From JBAZUK01 sp041661445 (GTDB lineage: Bacteria > Chlamydiota > Chlamydiia > Chlamydiales > SM23-39): DNA of 64,000 bases. The DNA lies in contig JBAZUK010000001.1 of assembly GCA_041661445.1 (NCBI GenBank), positions 62,001 through 126,000 on the forward strand, in the 5' to 3' direction. This document shows, piece after piece, positions 45,061 to 53,688 of this stretch. The first letter of the stretch is position 1; the number at the start of each line of letters is the position of its first letter. A model generated the notes under the pieces. That model searched no databases, was not told the origin of the DNA, and worked only from the letters and a program-made list of their open reading frames with translations. Both the position numbers and the translations under genes were made by a program.

Positions 45061-46179
45061 TTAATTGCTTAACACCGCAGCAAAAAATCCATCATGTAAA
45101 CCTTTTTCAGGGAAAGAAGAAAATGTTTTTTCAATTTTCAAATTATATTTTTTTACAAAATAATCGATCTGATTTTGATTTTCATCTATGAAAATGCTAC
45201 AAGTAATATATAAAATTTTTCCATTTTTTTTTAAAAAATTAATGCCTTTGTCAAAAATTTCTTTTTGTAAATCTGTTAGTTTCTGTAATTCATTTAAGTT
45301 AAATTTCCATTTTAAATCCGGATTTCTTCTAATTGTTCCAGAACCGGAACAGGGTACATCAAGAATAAGCCAGTCCATTTTTTGATTTATTTTGTTCAAT
45401 TCAAGAGTTGGTTTTATTTGAAAGTTTTTTACTGCAGCCCTTTTAAGTCTTTTTTTTGCTTCGATTAAAACATAATCTCTTTTGTCGTGAAGATAAATCT
45501 GATTGCTGTCAGTTAACTTATGAGCAAAAGATAATGTTTTTCCGCCGGATCCGGCACAGTAATCCAAAATATGATCTTTAGGTGAAGGATTTATTAGATC
45601 AGCAACCAATTGAGACGCTTCATCTTGGATTTCAAAAAGTCCATTTTTAAATTCTACTGAGTCAAAAAAGTTAATTTTTTTGTTAAATTTTATTCCGTAA
45701 GGGGATTTCTTACATTTTTCAACTTCATATTTTACTTTTAACAGATTATATAAATCGTCGCGGTTAATCTTCAGAAGGTTAGCTCTTATCGTAGTGGGGG
45801 CGGTATCATTTGAGATTAGACAGAATTCAATAGCCTTTTCAAGAGAAAAATCATTTTTTAATTTTTCAAAATAATCTTTTGGAAAGCTCACTCTGATATG
45901 AGGTTCGATATTCTTGTCTTCTAAATGGTTCAATGGTTCAAAAACGTCTAGATTTTCAATCCTTTTTTCATTGGTAATAGGCTTCTCCAGTAAGAAATCT
46001 AAAAGACCCTTCCAACGAATAATTTTATATAAATTTTCACATATGTCTTTTCGATCTTTTGAGCCGACGCTTTTATTTTTTTTAAAATAATTTTTTAAAA
46101 AAAGATCTAATGGAATATTCTTTAAAGAAAATTCATTTAGAATTGAGAGTAAGTGATGTTTTCTAAAAGATAAACTCAT
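45061..46179 (-). CDS. RsmB/NOP-family RNA m5C methyltransferase
   Basis: This 372-residue enzyme has an N-terminal NusB-like helical RNA-binding part (about 1-110) and a Rossmann methyltransferase domain. The latter contains ILDYCAGSGGKTLSFA, LDVPCSGSGTIRRNPDLKW (motif IV, Pro-Cys) and YITCSIF (motif VI catalytic Cys). Family members methylate cytosine C5 in rRNA or tRNA; RsmB acts on C967 of 16S rRNA. The target here is uncertain. I use the ATG at 46179; an upstream TTG at 46185 is less likely. Confidence 0.87.
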   Translation of the reverse strand: MSLSFRKHHLLSILNEFSLKNIPLDLFLKNYFKKNKSVGSKDRKDICENLYKIIRWKGLLDFLLEKPITNEKRIENLDVFEPLNHLEDKNIEPHIRVSFPKDYFEKLKNDFSLEKAIEFCLISNDTAPTTIRANLLKINRDDLYNLLKVKYEVEKCKKSPYGIKFNKKINFFDSVEFKNGLFEIQDEASQLVADLINPSPKDHILDYCAGSGGKTLSFAHKLTDSNQIYLHDKRDYVLIEAKKRLKRAAVKNFQIKPTLELNKINQKMDWLILDVPCSGSGTIRRNPDLKWKFNLNELQKLTDLQKEIFDKGINFLKKNGKILYITCSIFIDENQNQIDYFVKKYNLKIEKTFSSFPEKGLHDGFFAAVLSN

Positions 46180-46271
46180 AAACAATTTAAATTAATTTTG
46201 AAAAAGATTATATCTAATATAGAAGAAAATACATAGAAAAAATGGATTAAATAAATCCAGAGGTATTGATA

Positions 46272-46757
46272 ATGGTTAGAATAAAACAATCTTTTGCTTC
46301 TCTTGGAAGAGTTTTGTTAAGTTCAATTTTTATTTTGTCTGCAATAAATAAAATTTTACAGTGGCAGCAGACAGAAAGCGGGTTGATCAATTTATTTTGT
46401 GATTGGCAATCATATGTAAGCGGATCTGATACATTGTCCAGAATGTTCTCCACTTTGGTTACTTGGGCTCCTGAGATTTTAATAACAATGACGGCGATTG
46501 AATTGATCGCAGCGCTTTTAGTGTTTTTTGGGATAAAAGAAAAATTTGCAGCTTTTCTGCTAATTATTTTCTTCATCCCTACAACTATTTTGTTGCATCC
46601 ATTCTGGTTCTTTGTCGGCTTAAAAAAGGCTCAGCAGCTGGTTATGTTTTTGAAAAATTTTGCGATATTGGGAGGTCTTTTCATGTTGATGGTTTTTGGT
46701 TCCAAAGTCAGCGGAGGTTCTTCTTTTCAGGATAAAAATGCCGGTGATGAAGAATAA
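46272..46757 (+). CDS. DoxX-like membrane protein
   Basis: This 161-residue protein has four hydrophobic segments (about 10-26, 65-87, 89-110, 118-140). The N-terminal SLGRVLLSSIFILSAINKI is typical of DoxX/DoxD-like proteins. The family is linked to quinone-dependent or redox membrane complexes, but many members have no known role. The ATG at 46272 follows AGAGG. Its end overlaps the start of lnt by 11 to 20 bases, so the two are co-translated. Confidence 0.75.
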   Translation: MVRIKQSFASLGRVLLSSIFILSAINKILQWQQTESGLINLFCDWQSYVSGSDTLSRMFSTLVTWAPEILITMTAIELIAALLVFFGIKEKFAAFLLIIFFIPTTILLHPFWFFVGLKKAQQLVMFLKNFAILGGLFMLMVFGSKVSGGSSFQDKNAGDEE

Positions 46758-48396
46758 TTATTGGTTTTTTTTTATTTATTTCGCTATTAGCTTCTTGGTT
46801 GTGGGGTTTTCTCAGCCGGCTTGGAATGGTTTTTTCGGCTTTTTTGCGGCTTGTTTGGGCTACCTTCTTTTTTGGTTTTCAATATCAAAATTTAAAAGTA
46901 ACTACCGTAAGAGCTTAACTGCTTTTTTTTGGTTTTTTATTGTAGGTGCTATACAACTTTCCTGGATGACATCGACAAAATATCAAGGAAATTTAATTTT
47001 ATTAGTGTATTTTTCTCTTCTATTTCTTTTTGCCCTTCAATTTGCTCTAATTTCTTATCTGGCTTTAAAAGATCAGAAAATTACATTCTTAAAAATATTT
47101 TTTATAGCGTCCATATGGACCATTTTTGAATGGTCGCGGTTATTTATTTTATGCGGTTTTACTTTTAATCAGAGCGGGCTTTCTTATGCGAATAATTTTT
47201 ATTCTCTTCAGTTAGCTGCAGTTGTAGGTATTTATGGTTTAAGTTTTTATGTTATTTTTTTAAATTTGATTGGCCTAAAAGCTATATTCGAAAGATCTTT
47301 ATCAATACTCGCATTATGGGGCGTGCTGGCGATTTTCCCATACTTATATGGTTATTATCATATAACCACCAACGAAAATAAATTTACAAAATCCAAAAAC
47401 ATTGATGTTTGCCTAGTTCAGACCGCTTTGCTTCCTGAACAGAAGATTTTAACAAAAAATTATTTTGAAAATTATATTTCCCCATTTGAGCAATGGGTAA
47501 ATATAGTTAAATTGATTAATAAATGTGATTTTAAAAAAGTCGATTTGATTGTTTTTCCGGAAGTGTGTGTCCCTTATTCAGCCCATGATTGCTTTTATCC
47601 TTTTGATAGTGTAAAAAAAATGTTTGAATCCAAATTTGGGAGAGATGTTCTTTCAAAACTTCCTTCCTTAAAAGCCCCTCTTGCAGAAAATAGAAATAAT
47701 GTTTGGTATGTATCAAATAGTTATTTTGCTAAGTCTTTAGCAAATATTTACAATTCTGATATTGCTATCGGTCTAGAAGATTTTGATGAAGAGTCTAATA
47801 AAGTATATAACGCAGCTTTTTGGTTTTGTCGCGAGAAGGATTCTTTTAAAAGGTATGAAAAACAAGTACTAGTCCCGATAGCTGAATATATTCCATTTTC
47901 TTGGTTAGCTAAGATTGCTCTAGAAAAATATGGCATTGCTTCTTCATTTTCTCCTGGAAAAGAAAGTAAAATATTTTCAAAAAAACGTTATTCATTCTCT
48001 ATATGTTATGAAGAAACTTTTCCTGAAATTATGAGGAAAGCCAGACTAAAAGGCGCTAAGTGTTTTGTTAATCTGACCAATGATGCATATTTTTATAAAT
48101 CTAAGCTATCTAGGCAGCATTTTGATCATTCAAAAATGAGAGCGGTTGAAAATGGAATTCCTTTGATTAGAGCATGCAATACCGGAGTAACTGCCGCTAT
48201 AGATTCTTTTGGAAGGACGTTAGCTTCGATAGATTCAGAAGAAGAAGCCAAGGCTGTTTTTATAAAGTTGCCTATGTTTTCTTATCATACACCCTATTCA
48301 TTATGGGGGGATAAATTTATATTAGGTCTATCATCTTGCGCGATTTTAGTATATTTTTTAAGATTTAAAAAAAAATCAATTACTAAGGACTCATGA
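46738..48396 (+). CDS. lnt: Apolipoprotein N-acyltransferase
   Basis: This protein of about 552 residues adds the third acyl chain to lipoproteins in the inner membrane. Six or so N-terminal membrane segments precede a nitrilase-type domain with the triad visible as Glu in VFPEVCVPYS, Lys in YEKQVLVPIAEYIPF and Cys in SICYEETFPE. A final membrane segment closes it. Starts at 46738 and 46747 are both possible; both lie inside the doxX-like gene. It would process the LptE-like and 42-residue lipoproteins found in this window. lnt-lpxC-fabZ-lpxA-fmt is the C. trachomatis order, with one gene inserted here. Confidence 0.93.
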   Translation: MPVMKNNYWFFFIYFAISFLVVGFSQPAWNGFFGFFAACLGYLLFWFSISKFKSNYRKSLTAFFWFFIVGAIQLSWMTSTKYQGNLILLVYFSLLFLFALQFALISYLALKDQKITFLKIFFIASIWTIFEWSRLFILCGFTFNQSGLSYANNFYSLQLAAVVGIYGLSFYVIFLNLIGLKAIFERSLSILALWGVLAIFPYLYGYYHITTNENKFTKSKNIDVCLVQTALLPEQKILTKNYFENYISPFEQWVNIVKLINKCDFKKVDLIVFPEVCVPYSAHDCFYPFDSVKKMFESKFGRDVLSKLPSLKAPLAENRNNVWYVSNSYFAKSLANIYNSDIAIGLEDFDEESNKVYNAAFWFCREKDSFKRYEKQVLVPIAEYIPFSWLAKIALEKYGIASSFSPGKESKIFSKKRYSFSICYEETFPEIMRKARLKGAKCFVNLTNDAYFYKSKLSRQHFDHSKMRAVENGIPLIRACNTGVTAAIDSFGRTLASIDSEEEAKAVFIKLPMFSYHTPYSLWGDKFILGLSSCAILVYFLRFKKKSITKDS

Positions 48397-48476
48397 TATT
48401 TTGAAATATAATCTTTGTCAAAAAATCTTTATTTGTGATTAACTTTTTTTTAAATTTCAATTTTTTTTGAATTATT

Positions 48477-49379
48477 ATGAAAATCACAAGTTTAATGCAG
48501 AGTTCTTTTTATCAATCAATTTTTTCAGAACTTCCAAAAGAACATGAATATATTCAATATAGACCATATGATTTTGCAATATTCGATTTGAAACTGACTA
48601 GAGAGGTGTGGAGTAAAAAAAATAATTTTGCCCAAAAAGTCTTATGCTCAATTGTTTCAGCTATTCATGAGTTTGTTTATCATAAATGCTTTAAGCTAAT
48701 CATATATAATTATCATTCTTATCAGGAAAACCTTAAAATTTGCCTAAAAAACAAAAAAATTCAAGAATTGAATGAGCAGATACGATCTCTTAGATCTTCA
48801 AAATTTTTTTTAGTGAAGCATTATTCTATGGAAATAACAAAATTAACTGGTTTAATGCTTGCTTCTGCATTAGTTCTGTATGCTTTGGGTTCAGCATTTT
48901 TATCAGCAGAAAATTATGTTTCAAAAATAGCAGTTATTAATATGAAAGTACCCACGACTATTCGCTTGGTTTCTAAAAGGACTGGGGAAAATATAGTTAT
49001 TCCATTAATGCATTTTGCTGAGAGAATTTTTTTGTGGATTGAACGAGATATCGTTGAGCCATTAACAAAAGCTGCTTCGAATACGATTGGTAAAATTGGT
49101 TTCGTTGCTGATAAGTTAAATCCAAATTATTCTGAAAATCCGATGTCAGCCGATTCTACTCAGCAAACAGTTAATTCAGAAACTGTCAAAAATGTTGTTT
49201 TGGAAGAAGTGCCCATAAGTCAAATTCAATATAGTAAAGACCCTTTTACCTGCCCTAGAGTAAATAGAATCCATACCCATTCTGCTGTAGATTTTAGTTT
49301 ATGCAGAAGGAGATCTTCAGTGATTATAGAAATTGACATGCCCTTTAGTGAAATTGAGACTTCTTGGGATAATATTTAA
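48477..49379 (+). CDS. Unknown membrane protein inserted between lnt and lpxC
   Basis: This 300-residue protein was not recognised. A polar N-terminal half (1-115) with a basic coiled-coil-like stretch (NKKIQELNEQIRSLRS, about 92-107) is followed by one clear hydrophobic segment (about 122-143). An amphipathic helical region (about 170-215) and a polar tail rich in Ser, Thr and Asn follow, ending in an acidic stretch. There is no signal peptide and no Shine-Dalgarno. Such lineage-specific proteins in Chlamydiae are often secreted effectors, but the sequence alone does not show that. The gene breaks an otherwise conserved lipid A block. Confidence 0.72.
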   Translation: MKITSLMQSSFYQSIFSELPKEHEYIQYRPYDFAIFDLKLTREVWSKKNNFAQKVLCSIVSAIHEFVYHKCFKLIIYNYHSYQENLKICLKNKKIQELNEQIRSLRSSKFFLVKHYSMEITKLTGLMLASALVLYALGSAFLSAENYVSKIAVINMKVPTTIRLVSKRTGENIVIPLMHFAERIFLWIERDIVEPLTKAASNTIGKIGFVADKLNPNYSENPMSADSTQQTVNSETVKNVVLEEVPISQIQYSKDPFTCPRVNRIHTHSAVDFSLCRRRSSVIIEIDMPFSEIETSWDNI

Positions 49380-49394
49380 TTTGTTTATTGACTC

Positions 49395-49444
49395 GCATAA
49401 GATCTTTTTTGTTTTTTTAATTTCCAAAAAACTTTTTCTTATGC
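49395..49444. repeat. Imperfect long hairpin downstream of the unknown membrane protein gene
   Basis: GCATAAGA (49395-49402) pairs with TCTTATGC (49437-49444). Inside it TTTTTTG (49405-49411) pairs with CAAAAAA (49425-49431), separated by a small internal loop. The total is 15 base pairs. It lies 15 bases after the stop of the preceding gene and has no T run on either side of the outer stem, so it is not a typical terminator. Confidence 0.4.
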
Positions 49445-49485
49445 AGTGCGGCAGTAAATTGATTATTAAAATATATTCCAGTGCT

Positions 49486-49532
49486 AAGTTCTTCATAATT
49501 TGAATTAAAAAAAAGTATTGTTATAAGAACTT
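49486..49532. repeat. Second inverted repeat upstream of lpxC
   Basis: AAGTTCTT and ATAA (49486-49493, 49495-49498) pair with TTAT and AAGAACTT (49521-49532) with one bulged C and a 22-base loop. It lies about 95 bases before the lpxC start and 41 bases after the previous hairpin. It could be a regulatory structure of the lpxC leader or an operator. Confidence 0.38.
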
Positions 49533-49628
49533 TGTTTATTATCTATTTTTTCTTGATCAAAAAAATAAAAAAGAGTTAATTTAATATAAAATAAAAAATC
49601 AATCCAATCTCTATTTTTAGGTGGTATT

Positions 49629-50486
49629 TTGGTCGATAATAAAGACTTGTTTCAGAATACTTTAAAGGCGAATGTTTCATTTTCAGGTATAGGATTATTT
49701 ACTGGAGAAAAAGTAAATATTTCGATTTTTCCAGCAAAAGAGGATTCGGGAATAGTATTTAGAAGAATTGATCTTCCGGAAAAACCTATGTTTCCGGCTA
49801 AATTGGAAAATGTTAAAGAAACCGATAGAACAACATTTTTAGGCTTTGGAAAAAAAAGCATACAAACTGTTGAGCATATCCTCTCCGCATTAAGGGCATT
49901 TAACATAGATAATGCCTATGTTGAAGTTGATGGAGCTGAAATTCCGATCGGCGATGGCAGCGCAAATGTTTTTGTTAAATTATTCCAAGAAGCAGGAATA
50001 GAAAGACAATCTAAGAAAGCGGAAATATTAAAATTAGTTGAACCGTTATATTTTAATGAACAGCATGTGCACATTATAGCTTTGCCATCAGACGAATTCA
50101 GGATAAGCTTTGCGATACATCATCCGACTAGTGATTTATTAAAATCTCAGTATTATTCATTTCTTGTTCAAAAAGATTTGTATATTCAAGATATTGCTTC
50201 TTCAAGAACTTATTCTATTTATGAAGAAATTGAGCCGCTGCTTAAAAATAACCTTATGAAGGGTGGATCATTAGAGAATGCTGTTATAATTAAAGCGGGA
50301 AAGGTAATGAATCCTGAAGGGATGAGATTTCCAAATGAAATGGTAAGACATAAAGTTTTAGATATGATCGGAGATTTATCTTTAATAGGTAATAGATTTA
50401 CTGCTCATATTATTGCCGTACGTTCCGGCCATTATGCAAATATTTTATTTGCAAAAAAATTAATACATCAACTTAAGAAGAGCTAA
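49629..50486 (+). CDS. lpxC: UDP-3-O-acyl-N-acetylglucosamine deacetylase
   Basis: This 285-residue zinc amidase carries out the first committed step of lipid A synthesis. The zinc ligands are visible in QTVEHILSAL and in RHKVLDMIGDL, and the general-base region is RSGHYAN near the C-terminus. The best start is TTG at 49629: AGGTGG lies 4 to 5 bases before it, the next family-compatible ATG is far inside, and DNKDLFQNTLKANVSFSGIG matches a normal LpxC start. A rare start codon would lower translation of an enzyme that is often tightly controlled. Confidence 0.93.
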   Translation: MVDNKDLFQNTLKANVSFSGIGLFTGEKVNISIFPAKEDSGIVFRRIDLPEKPMFPAKLENVKETDRTTFLGFGKKSIQTVEHILSALRAFNIDNAYVEVDGAEIPIGDGSANVFVKLFQEAGIERQSKKAEILKLVEPLYFNEQHVHIIALPSDEFRISFAIHHPTSDLLKSQYYSFLVQKDLYIQDIASSRTYSIYEEIEPLLKNNLMKGGSLENAVIIKAGKVMNPEGMRFPNEMVRHKVLDMIGDLSLIGNRFTAHIIAVRSGHYANILFAKKLIHQLKKS

Positions 50487-50488
50487 TT

Positions 50489-50944
50489 ATGAATACAAAT
50501 AATACAATATTAGACCATAGACAGATAGCTAAAATCTTGCCTCACAGATATCCGTTTTTGCTTGTTGATAAAGTAGTTCATATAAATTTGGAAAACAATG
50601 AAATTGTTGGATTGAAAAATGTTACAATTAATGAAGAGTTTTTCCAAGGACACTTTCCAAATGTTCCGATAATGCCTGGCGTATTAATTATTGAAGCTAT
50701 GGCTCAGACAGGTGGAATTTTAGTTCATCAAAAGGGATATGTTGATAAAATTGCCGTATTATTAAATGTATCTGAAGCAAGGTTTAGAAAACCAATTTAT
50801 CCTGGTGATGTAATATTTATACATGCAAAAGCTATTCATATTAGCAGCAAAGGCGGAAAAATCAATGCAAAAGCTGTAGTTAATGAAAATGTGTGTGTTG
50901 AAGCGGAATTGAGCTTTGCTTTAGTTGAAAAACATAAACTGTGA
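50489..50944 (+). CDS. fabZ: 3-hydroxyacyl-[acyl-carrier-protein] dehydratase
   Basis: This 151-residue hot-dog-fold enzyme dehydrates 3-hydroxyacyl-ACP in fatty acid synthesis. It has LPHRYPFLLVDKV and the active-site block GHFPNVPIMPGVLIIEAMAQ with the catalytic His and Glu. It starts 2 bases after lpxC, so the two are coupled. The product competes with LpxA for 3-hydroxyacyl-ACP, which is the usual reason for clustering. Confidence 0.96.
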   Translation: MNTNNTILDHRQIAKILPHRYPFLLVDKVVHINLENNEIVGLKNVTINEEFFQGHFPNVPIMPGVLIIEAMAQTGGILVHQKGYVDKIAVLLNVSEARFRKPIYPGDVIFIHAKAIHISSKGGKINAKAVVNENVCVEAELSFALVEKHKL

Positions 50945-50962
50945 AAAAATAAACAATAAAAA

Positions 50963-51811
50963 ATGGAATCCAAAATGTCAAAAATTCATTCTCTTGCTTA
51001 CATTGAAGATGGAGCTGTTATTGGTAAAAATGTAGAAATAGAGCCTTTTGCTGTCATCAAAAAAAACGTTGTTATAGAAGACAATGCTATTATTAAATCT
51101 CATGCTTATATCGATGGATATACAACTATTAAACAGAATGCTGTGATTTGGCCAGGAGCTAGTATCGGAACTAAACCCCAAGATTTAAAATATAGAGGTG
51201 AAAAAACATTTGTAGAAATAGGATGCAATACTGAAATACGAGAATTTGCTACTATCAATTCATCTTGTATTGAGAATTCTAGAGTTACAATTGGAAACAA
51301 TTGCCTAATAATGGCTTATTGTCATATAGCTCATAATTGCACTGTCGGAAATAATGTTGTTATGGCCAATAGTTCAATGTTAGCAGGTCATGTTGTTATT
51401 GAAGATCACGTTGTTATAGGCGGAATGACTCCCATACATCAATTTTCAAGAATAGGCTGTAATGCCATGGTAGGAGGGTTCAGTAGAGTTCCAAACGATG
51501 TTCCACCTTATACCATAGGCGGAGGGTATCCTTATCGTTTAGGCGGATTGAATTTAGTTGGGCTTAAAAGAAAAGAATTTTCATTGGAAGTACGAAGTGA
51601 GCTTTCAAAAGCTTTTAAAATCACATATAGAATGGGACTTAGATTGGACCAAGCTATTGAAAAAATTCAAGGCGAATTAAAACCATTTAAAGAAATTATT
51701 CACTGGATAGATTTTTGTAAAAATTCTAAAAGAGGAATAATTGGACTTGAAGGGATCTCTAATCAAAATAAAACTAGTGATGAATTAGAAAAAGTTTGTG
51801 CTGCTGAATGA
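50963..51811 (+). CDS. lpxA: UDP-N-acetylglucosamine acyltransferase
   Basis: This 282-residue left-handed beta-helix enzyme adds the first 3-hydroxyacyl chain to UDP-GlcNAc. Hexapeptide repeats run from about residue 8 to 190, including the catalytic His region MAYCHIAHNCTVGNN and the GGFSRVPNDVPPYT block. A helical C-terminal domain follows. Starts at codon 1 or codon 5 (MSKIHS) are both possible; the second resembles other LpxA proteins. Its stop overlaps fmt by ATGA. Confidence 0.95.
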   Translation: MESKMSKIHSLAYIEDGAVIGKNVEIEPFAVIKKNVVIEDNAIIKSHAYIDGYTTIKQNAVIWPGASIGTKPQDLKYRGEKTFVEIGCNTEIREFATINSSCIENSRVTIGNNCLIMAYCHIAHNCTVGNNVVMANSSMLAGHVVIEDHVVIGGMTPIHQFSRIGCNAMVGGFSRVPNDVPPYTIGGGYPYRLGGLNLVGLKRKEFSLEVRSELSKAFKITYRMGLRLDQAIEKIQGELKPFKEIIHWIDFCKNSKRGIIGLEGISNQNKTSDELEKVCAAE

Positions 51812-52734
51812 AAATAATTTTTTTTGGAACTCCAAAGTTTTCTTCGAACATTTTAGCTTATTTATTCGAAAAAAAATTCGATATTCAAGCAGTTGTAACT
51901 CAACCAGACCATATCAGAAATAATAAAGTTGAGATTTCAGAAGTAAAAAAGCTTTCAAAAAATTATTTAAGCGATGAGAATATCTTTCAGCCGGAAAAAG
52001 CTTCTGACCCGGATTTTATTGATCTGTTAAAGAAATATAAAGCAGATTTGTTTGTTGTAATCGCTTATGGTCAAATATTAACTCAAGAATTGCTTGATTT
52101 GCCCCTTTTAGCGCCTGTTAATGTCCATGCCTCCTTGTTGCCAAAATATAGAGGTGCAGCCCCAATGCAGCACTGTCTGATAAACGGAGACAAGAAGACA
52201 GGTATCACTATTATGAGAATGGTGAGAAAAATGGATGCTGGTCCAATCATAGATAAAGATGAAATTGAAATAGATGATGATATGAATTTCTCTGTGCTTG
52301 AAGATAAGCTGTGTTCAATCGCTAAGCCTTTGCTCTTAAGAGTAATAGAAAGATTTAAAAACAAAAATATTACTTATCAGATGCAAGATGAAAATCAAGT
52401 AACATTTGCACCAAAAATCACAAAAGAATTACGTGAAGTTAATTTTAAAAATACATCTGAGGTAATAAACAATCAGATAAGAGCTTTTGCAGATAGGCCT
52501 GGGGCTTTTTGTAAAATCTCCTTAGATGAAGAAATTAAAGAATTAAAAATATTCAAAATTAAAATTATGGATATTAATTTAGCTCCTAAAGAGATTTTGA
52601 TTCAAAATAATACTATAACAATTGGTTCTCAGGATAAAGCTATTCAGCTCATTGAAGTTCAATTAGAGGGCAAAAAAAGGATGTCAGCATCCGAATTTGT
52701 TCATGGTCTTAAAAATAATCTTATTATAATTTAA
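51808..52734 (+). CDS. fmt: Methionyl-tRNA formyltransferase
   Basis: This 308-residue enzyme formylates initiator Met-tRNA. The formyltransferase domain has IIFFGTPKFSSNILAYL at its start and NVHASLLPKYRGAAPMQ with the SLLP motif (about 108-124), then TGITIMRM and MDAGPI. A small OB-like C-terminal domain follows. It overlaps lpxA by ATGA. The usual folate-binding residues are present. It closes the lpxC-fabZ-lpxA-fmt operon. Confidence 0.96.
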   Translation: MKIIFFGTPKFSSNILAYLFEKKFDIQAVVTQPDHIRNNKVEISEVKKLSKNYLSDENIFQPEKASDPDFIDLLKKYKADLFVVIAYGQILTQELLDLPLLAPVNVHASLLPKYRGAAPMQHCLINGDKKTGITIMRMVRKMDAGPIIDKDEIEIDDDMNFSVLEDKLCSIAKPLLLRVIERFKNKNITYQMQDENQVTFAPKITKELREVNFKNTSEVINNQIRAFADRPGAFCKISLDEEIKELKIFKIKIMDINLAPKEILIQNNTITIGSQDKAIQLIEVQLEGKKRMSASEFVHGLKNNLIII

Positions 52735-52806
52735 TTATAATTATTTAATTTACAAATTGTTGTTTTATTGTAAAAGTAATTTTTTTAGATTTGTGTTTGT
52801 TATATA

Positions 52807-52834
52807 TTGTATTTTAATAATTTACAAATATATT
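52807..52834 (+). promoter_or_regulatory. Candidate promoter of the Cap1-locus gene
   Basis: TTGTAT (52807-52812) and TATATT (52829-52834) are 16 bases apart; a consensus TATAAT also begins at 52834. It lies in the 144-base AT-rich gap after fmt and suggests that the following gene has its own transcript. The match is modest. Confidence 0.3.
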
Positions 52835-52878
52835 ATAATTTAATATGATTTAGTCTGAAAAATAATGATATATATATT

Positions 52879-53688
52879 ATGGTTTGTTCAATTTCAGAAT
52901 TAGATTCTAGAAAATTAGAAAATTTTCAAAAATTATATTCCTGCGAAAATGAGGAAAAAGATTACTTTAAGATATTTTCTCATTACGTCCAAAGCAGTTC
53001 AGGCATTTATAGATTTTATAAATTGCTCTCTGATTTTTGCAAATTACCGATGCATTATGCTAAACAATTGAGCCTTCCAAGGGAAACTTATGAAAATTTA
53101 TTTAAATTGAATGATGGCTTTAAATTTTTAACTAAAAATCTAATTTTAACTAAAATTGGTGTTTCAGCTTATGATATGAAGGCTTCTTATCAGAAATATC
53201 TGAAAGCAGAAGTTAAAGATTTGACTAGAAACAGAGATAAATTTGCTAAAAAAACTTCAGAATTTGTTTCTGATGGAATGTTTCTTTTGCAGCTTGGAGA
53301 ATTTTTGAGCATATATTCCTTAAGGGCTTTGTCTCAACCTATTAATTTCTTAGGTAATTTTTTTTCACTTATAACTAATGCATTTTCAGTTAAACTTGAT
53401 AATGAAGAATATTTTGATCATTGTAATATGGGGAAAAGTGTTGAACTTCAGAAACCAGCTTCTTCTAGATTAAAAATAATTTTCCACGAAATAAAGAAAA
53501 TGGATCAGATGAAAATGGTCAAGTCAATTTCATCAGTTGTCCTATCAGTTTTTGTTATTATAGAAATAATATTTAAATACGCAGTATTGCCTCCTGGAGG
53601 TATGCTTTTAGCGTCTTCTGCATCAACCTTGTTAGCGATCTGGTTGGATTTTTATCAAAAAAGTTTAAGTTATCCGATGATTAGCTAA
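52879..53688 (+). CDS. Candidate inclusion membrane protein at the Cap1 (CT529) locus
   Basis: This 269-residue protein lies between fmt and rplC, exactly where C. trachomatis encodes Cap1 (CT529), an inclusion membrane protein. It has no signal peptide. Residues 1-125 are polar and helical; 130-170 is moderately hydrophobic. Near the C-terminus two strongly hydrophobic lobes (about 216-234 and 240-256) are joined by the short turn AVLPPGG, the bilobed pattern that defines Inc proteins. Cap1 also ends in two such lobes around a Pro-containing turn. I infer a divergent Cap1-like type III-secreted protein; direct sequence similarity is weak. Confidence 0.6.
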   Translation: MVCSISELDSRKLENFQKLYSCENEEKDYFKIFSHYVQSSSGIYRFYKLLSDFCKLPMHYAKQLSLPRETYENLFKLNDGFKFLTKNLILTKIGVSAYDMKASYQKYLKAEVKDLTRNRDKFAKKTSEFVSDGMFLLQLGEFLSIYSLRALSQPINFLGNFFSLITNAFSVKLDNEEYFDHCNMGKSVELQKPASSRLKIIFHEIKKMDQMKMVKSISSVVLSVFVIIEIIFKYAVLPPGGMLLASSASTLLAIWLDFYQKSLSYPMIS

